Assembly (NCBI GenBank): GCA_001579985.1
Contig: LRSR01013207.1
Coordinates: forward strand, 1 to 20,900
Reading direction: 5' to 3'
Length of the DNA: 20,900 nucleotides
Source of the DNA: Hypsibius dujardini
Taxonomy: Eukaryota; Tardigrada; Eutardigrada; Parachela; Hypsibiidae
Both the position numbers and the translations under genes were made by a program. Positions within the stretch are counted from its first letter, which is position 1; each line of letters begins with the position of its first letter. Of this stretch, positions 17,701 to 20,900 are shown one piece after another. A model generated the notes under the pieces. That model saw only the letters and a program-made list of their open reading frames with translations. It did not search any database and had not been told where the DNA came from.

Positions 17701-20700
17701 GTGGAAAAAGAACTCTGACGGCGTGAGACCGGCCAGGTATGAGTTCTCCACGAAGCCGCGACTCTCCGGACCGTAATCGTCCGTGATGAAATGCGGCAGG
17801 GTGCGATGTCGGAACCCGAAGGGGATCCGCTTGCCCTCAACGTTCTGCTGTCCGACACAAGCGATCACCTGGGAGATGTTGATCTTGGAGCCCTTCGCGC
17901 CGGCCACAACCATGGCCTTAAAGTTGTTAAAGTCCGAGAGGGATTTCTGCGCGCTGGAACCGGTCTTGTCGCGGGCGTCGTTAAGGATACGATTGACCTG
18001 GTTCTCAAAGGTCTGACGGAGGGAGTTGCCCGGTGTGCACTCGAGGTTGTCGCTGTGCGCCTTCTCAATCACCTCTGTCACGTCTTCCTTGGCCTTGCGG
18101 ATGGTATCCTGAATGTCCTTGTACGTCTCAGGGTCGGCGATGGTGTCGCCGATCCCGATGGTGTGGCCCTCGATCAGCAGCCAGTTGTTGATGACGGTCT
18201 GCAGGTGAGAGAAGAACTTGCCGCAAATATCATGGCCAAGCTCCAGGAACACCACGTGGATGAGGGAGTTGCCGGACGTTCCCAGGGTCCTCTTGCAGAT
18301 GATACCGCTGAGCAGTTCTCCGTTTTCAATCAGCACCTGCAATCAATCAATCAATCAATCAAACACATGAACAAAGCAATCAATCAATCAAACACATGAA
18401 CAAAACAATCAATCAATCAAACACATGAACAAGACAATCAATCAGACACATGAACAAAGCAATCAATCAATCAAATGAACAAAGCAATACTGTCCATTAA
18501 CCATTGACTGAGTTTAGCTCACCTTCGTGTCACCCGGGGAGATCCAGCGGTATGGGCCGTCGTCTTCATCATCCGGATGGACACTGTGTGTGCGCACCAA
18601 GTTGACTTTGCCAGGGATGATCATGGAGAAGAGCTGCTTGCCCGTCCACAGGGGCTTTGGCTTCAGAATGGCCGGCATGGGAATCTTCCCGTCCCAGCTG
18701 GGCAACCACATCAGCAGTTGCATCATATGCTCCTACACAGAAAGCATTGAGAAGGTTGAAATTTTCCCGCAGATAGAACTCAACCCTGGAATATCTCATG
18801 AGTGGATTCTACCTTGTCAATGAAGACGTCCCGTTTCGTCATTTTGCGCACTGCCGTCAGCGTGTCCTGCACGATACCCATGACGGGACGATTGGCTTGC
18901 GGCGTGATGATCTGCCGAGGCACAAGCATAATCTCGGAGCACTCTGCTCGCGTCTCCATCGACTGCGGCACGTGAAGATTCATCTCGTCACCGTCGAAAT
19001 CGGCATTGTAGGGAGTGGTACAACTTTAACAACAAAAACACAAGGCACCCATGAGCTTCACAGCCGAAAGGGTCTATCAGGCAACCGTACGAGGGAAAAC
19101 TTGACGCAGCGAGGGAAACAGCGGGCGCACATGTCGCAACTAATGCGATGAGTGCAAACGAGCAAGTGGCGCCCCCTACAGCCATCTATGAGCTTCACAG
19201 CCGAAAGGGTCTATCAGGCAACCGTACGAGGTAAAACTTAATTTGACGCAGCGAGGGAAACAGGGGGCGCACATGTCGCAACTAATGCGATGAGTGCAAA
19301 CGAGCAAGTGGCGCCCCCTAGAGCCTCGTATGGTTTCATGAGGCTGTTCGTGTTTGTAAACGCCTGCCTACCTGAGATTCATCCGAAAGGTGGACCAGGG
19401 AAGGATTTTCACACGATGTCCCATCATAGACATCTTGTGCAGAGTCGGCTGCCGATTGAAGATGATGACGTCGTCGTCGTTGACATGCCGCTCCACCCGG
19501 TAGCCGCACTCCAAGTGCAGGTCGCTCGTCTTCGGATGGAACCGCAGATCGATCCGGTCACCGTTAGTGCGGATGATGTACTTGGCTCCCGGGTGTTGGT
19601 TGTGCCCGCGGTACACCAACGCGTACAGCTTCTCAATGTTGAAGGGCGTGACAATCTCCGGAAAGGTGAGGTTCTGGGCGACTGTCCGCGGCACACCGAC
19701 CTGATCGATCCGCAGATTGGGATCGGGTGTGATGACTGTGCGCGCAGAGAAGTCCACGCGCTTGCCCATCAGGTTGCCGCGGATGCGACCTTCCTTGCCC
19801 TTGAGACGCTGTTTGACGGATTTCAGGGGCCGGCCAGACTTTTGCATAGCCTAAGCCATAAAAAAACAACAGCAAAATCAGTATCCAATCCAACGCACAT
19901 GAGTTAGCAGTTCAAACTAGTAAACCACATCGAAGGCTTCTTCCATCCAATGAAAGAGGAGTACAAATCAGTCGATCACGCTACCGACTCTTTCAATAAA
20001 CTATAAACCCCTTCAACAAACTAATCAATCTAACGGCGGCACAGCCTACAAGAAGCATAAAGGCAAACAAGGATCAAATCCGATACTGGGTGTTTGGCTC
20101 AAACTCGGGCCACTCAGTAATCTGGCCACGTGTATGTATACAGAAACACATGGCCACAATACTGGGTGTTTGGCTCAAACTCGGGTCACCCAATTTTGCT
20201 TGCGCCCGGCTAAAGAGTGGTTCCAACTCTACCACCCAGTAATCTGACCACTTCGGTTCTGGACGTAAACAAAGTACCCGTTCAGAAGGCAGCTAAAATC
20301 AATCGCATTTTCTTACCTGCGGCAATCCGGGAATGGCATTGTCCACGAACGTCGACACGTGGTACTGCAACATCTTCGTGTCCTCTGCAATGACGTGGGC
20401 CGCCGCACCACTAGCTTCGTTACGCTTCAACTGGTTGTTCGTCTTGACAATCTCCGCCAGCTTGTACGTCAAATCATCCTGGCTCCGCATGGATCCCATC
20501 ACGGTGACGGAGGGCCGCACTTGCAGCGGCGGGACGGGGAACACTGTGATGATCATCCAATCAGGGCGAGCGTACCTGAATTGAGAATACACCCAGGCGT
20601 TAAAACGAATCTTCTATTCAGGCCGGCTCGGCTCGGCTCGGTTCAGGCGGTTCGGCTCGGGCGGCATTGTCAACGTACTTCGGATCAAAGCCCAGAAGCA

Positions 20701-20863
20701 CACAGTCTTCATCGCTGATGTTGCGCAGAATCTCCAGGACACGGTCAGCAGAGACTTGGATCTTCTTCTCCTGGCCGTCTTCATTCAGCGTCTTCCACTC
20801 GGCGGTCAGATCCAGGCCGCTGCGGCGAATGGTTGGCTGATAACGTCCGCAACCGGAGAACCC
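13001..20863 (-). CDS. POLR2A: RNA polymerase II largest subunit RPB1 (partial, 5' end outside window)
   Basis: RPB1 forms the catalytic core of nuclear RNA polymerase II. Exons from 5' to 3': 20863-20679, 20575-20317, 19850-19372, 19023-18813, 18732-18523, 18336-17544, 17352-16952, 16897-16025, 15486-15322, 15247-14583, then the tail exons 14506-14414, 14341-14315, 14248-14230, 14211-14174, 14097-14014, 13925-13905, 13838-13716, 13251-13213, 13141-13112 and 13040-13001 (stop TAG). All have GT-AG ends and consistent phase. Landmarks are [13 protein letters not shown] at the left end of the protein segment, [12 protein letters not shown] (the Mg-binding loop, 19023-18813), [20 protein letters not shown] (bridge helix, 18336-17544), [18 protein letters not shown] (trigger loop, 16897-16025), [16 protein letters not shown] and ENIMLGQLA (15247-14583), then a Ser-Pro linker and the heptad tail. 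Residues are very close to animal RPB1, so the product should be functional. The zinc-binding N terminus lies beyond 20900. Confidence 0.97.
13388..13680. repeat. 13-bp minisatellite in a POLR2A intron
   Basis: About 22 copies of a 13-bp unit, GAACRCCSAATMG, alternating among GAACGCCCAATCG, GAACACCGAATAG and close variants. It fills most of the 464-bp intron 13252-13715 between two tail exons. Because 13 is not a multiple of 3, each frame repeats every 13 residues and stays open on the minus strand ([10 protein letters not shown]-like), producing false long frames. Confidence 0.95.
15530..15598. repeat. AATTAATT-type AT tract in a POLR2A intron
   Basis: Nearly pure A/T, built from AATTAATT, TTTAATTAAATT and TGTAAATTTAATT blocks and locally palindromic. 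It lies just downstream (in gene direction, upstream) of exon 15486-15322. Confidence 0.8.
15666..15984. mobile_element. MITE-like element with 31-bp inverted ends in a POLR2A intron
   Basis: TACACACATGGCCACAATTT (start of the 31-bp left end, 15666-15696) is repeated inversely at 15954-15984 with a single mismatch. Inside, a GTTGGAGCCA(C/T)CAGGGTGGTCTGAG motif occurs twice directly (about 15828-15880) and once inverted (about 15921-15955). The outer TA pair could be a TA target duplication as in Tc1/mariner-derived MITEs, but the ends are not enough to assign a superfamily. It has no coding content. Confidence 0.75.
18339..18490. repeat. CAATCAATCAATC / ACACATGAACAAA tandem repeat in a POLR2A intron
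   Basis: About four to five units of CAATCAATCAATCAAACACATGAACAAA with small changes. The tetranucleotide CAAT also occurs as short runs in other POLR2A introns (for example near 14115). Confidence 0.9.
19051..19320. repeat. Tandem duplication of about 137 bp in a POLR2A intron
   Basis: Copy 1 (19051-19180) and copy 2 (19188-19320) share ATGAGCTTCACAGCCGAAAG through CAAGTGGCGCCCCCTA with few differences, including about 5 inserted bases (AATTT) in copy 2. It accounts for most of the 348-bp intron 19024-19371. The near identity implies a recent duplication. Confidence 0.95.
20080..20255. repeat. Second intronic repeat related to the 15666-15984 element
   Basis: Two adjacent degraded copies share GATACTGGGTGTTTGGCTCAAACTCGGG-type sequence (about 20081 and 20157) and the end motif CACATGGCCACAATACTGGGTG, related to the CACATGGCCACAATTTTGGG end of the element at 15666. 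The right part has inverted ends, near 20139-20165 and 20230-20253 (ACCCAGTAATCTGACCAC). It lies in the intron 19851-20316. Confidence 0.6.
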
Positions 20864-20900
20864 CTGCAACATCAGGCAACAAATGTCAAAGCAATGCAAA

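Noticed and set aside
14356-20718. Many plus-strand open frames of 90-224 codons
   Set aside because: They are antisense shadows of POLR2A exons, caused by GC-rich third positions of the real gene.
1-20900. tRNA, rRNA, CRISPR, operons or bacterial promoters
   Set aside because: None seen; the gene structure is eukaryotic throughout.

Overview
The window is nuclear DNA of an invertebrate animal. Genes are split by many short GT-AG introns. The two recognisable host genes are an ABCG2-like half transporter and the largest subunit of RNA polymerase II, and the introns and intergenic DNA are full of small repeats and transposon relics. I cannot name the species.

Layout. (1) Positions 96-1956, plus strand: the last five exons of an ABCG2-like transporter, with a fold-back repeat element in one intron and a long TGTGCC/TGTGTC microsatellite in another. 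(2) Positions about 2060-2609 and 11876-12653, plus strand: two halves of an unrecognised host gene. They are separated by (3) a degenerate Polinton/Maverick element of about 9.26 kb (2610-11869). It has roughly 260-bp terminal inverted repeats and a 6-bp target duplication (CCAATG / CCAACG). Inside it, on the minus strand, are relics of a retroviral-type integrase, a minor capsid (PY-like) protein, a Lys/Arg/Ser-rich protein and a major-capsid-like protein, plus an unrecognised block of three near-contiguous frames. On the plus strand is a broken RNase H whose acidic active-site residues are replaced. I found no DNA polymerase B, packaging ATPase or protease. (4) Positions 13001-20863 and beyond the right edge, minus strand: RPB1/POLR2A from its N-terminal part to the stop codon.

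Three points stand out. First, the POLR2A C-terminal domain is cut into many tiny exons (19-123 nt). Nearly all of its introns are phase 2 and most fall at the same place in the heptad, so heptad-sized exons can be skipped or duplicated without a frame change. The encoded tail has only about 15-17 heptads, short for an animal. Second, the Polinton appears to have landed inside a coding exon that carries an in-frame 27-bp tandem duplication. Reading across the empty site stays open and continues through three well-phased downstream exons. Third, that interrupted gene and POLR2A converge tail to tail, with poly(A) signals only about 10 bp apart.

All gene models are read by eye from splice signals, reading phase and remembered family patterns. 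No alignment or transcript data were available.
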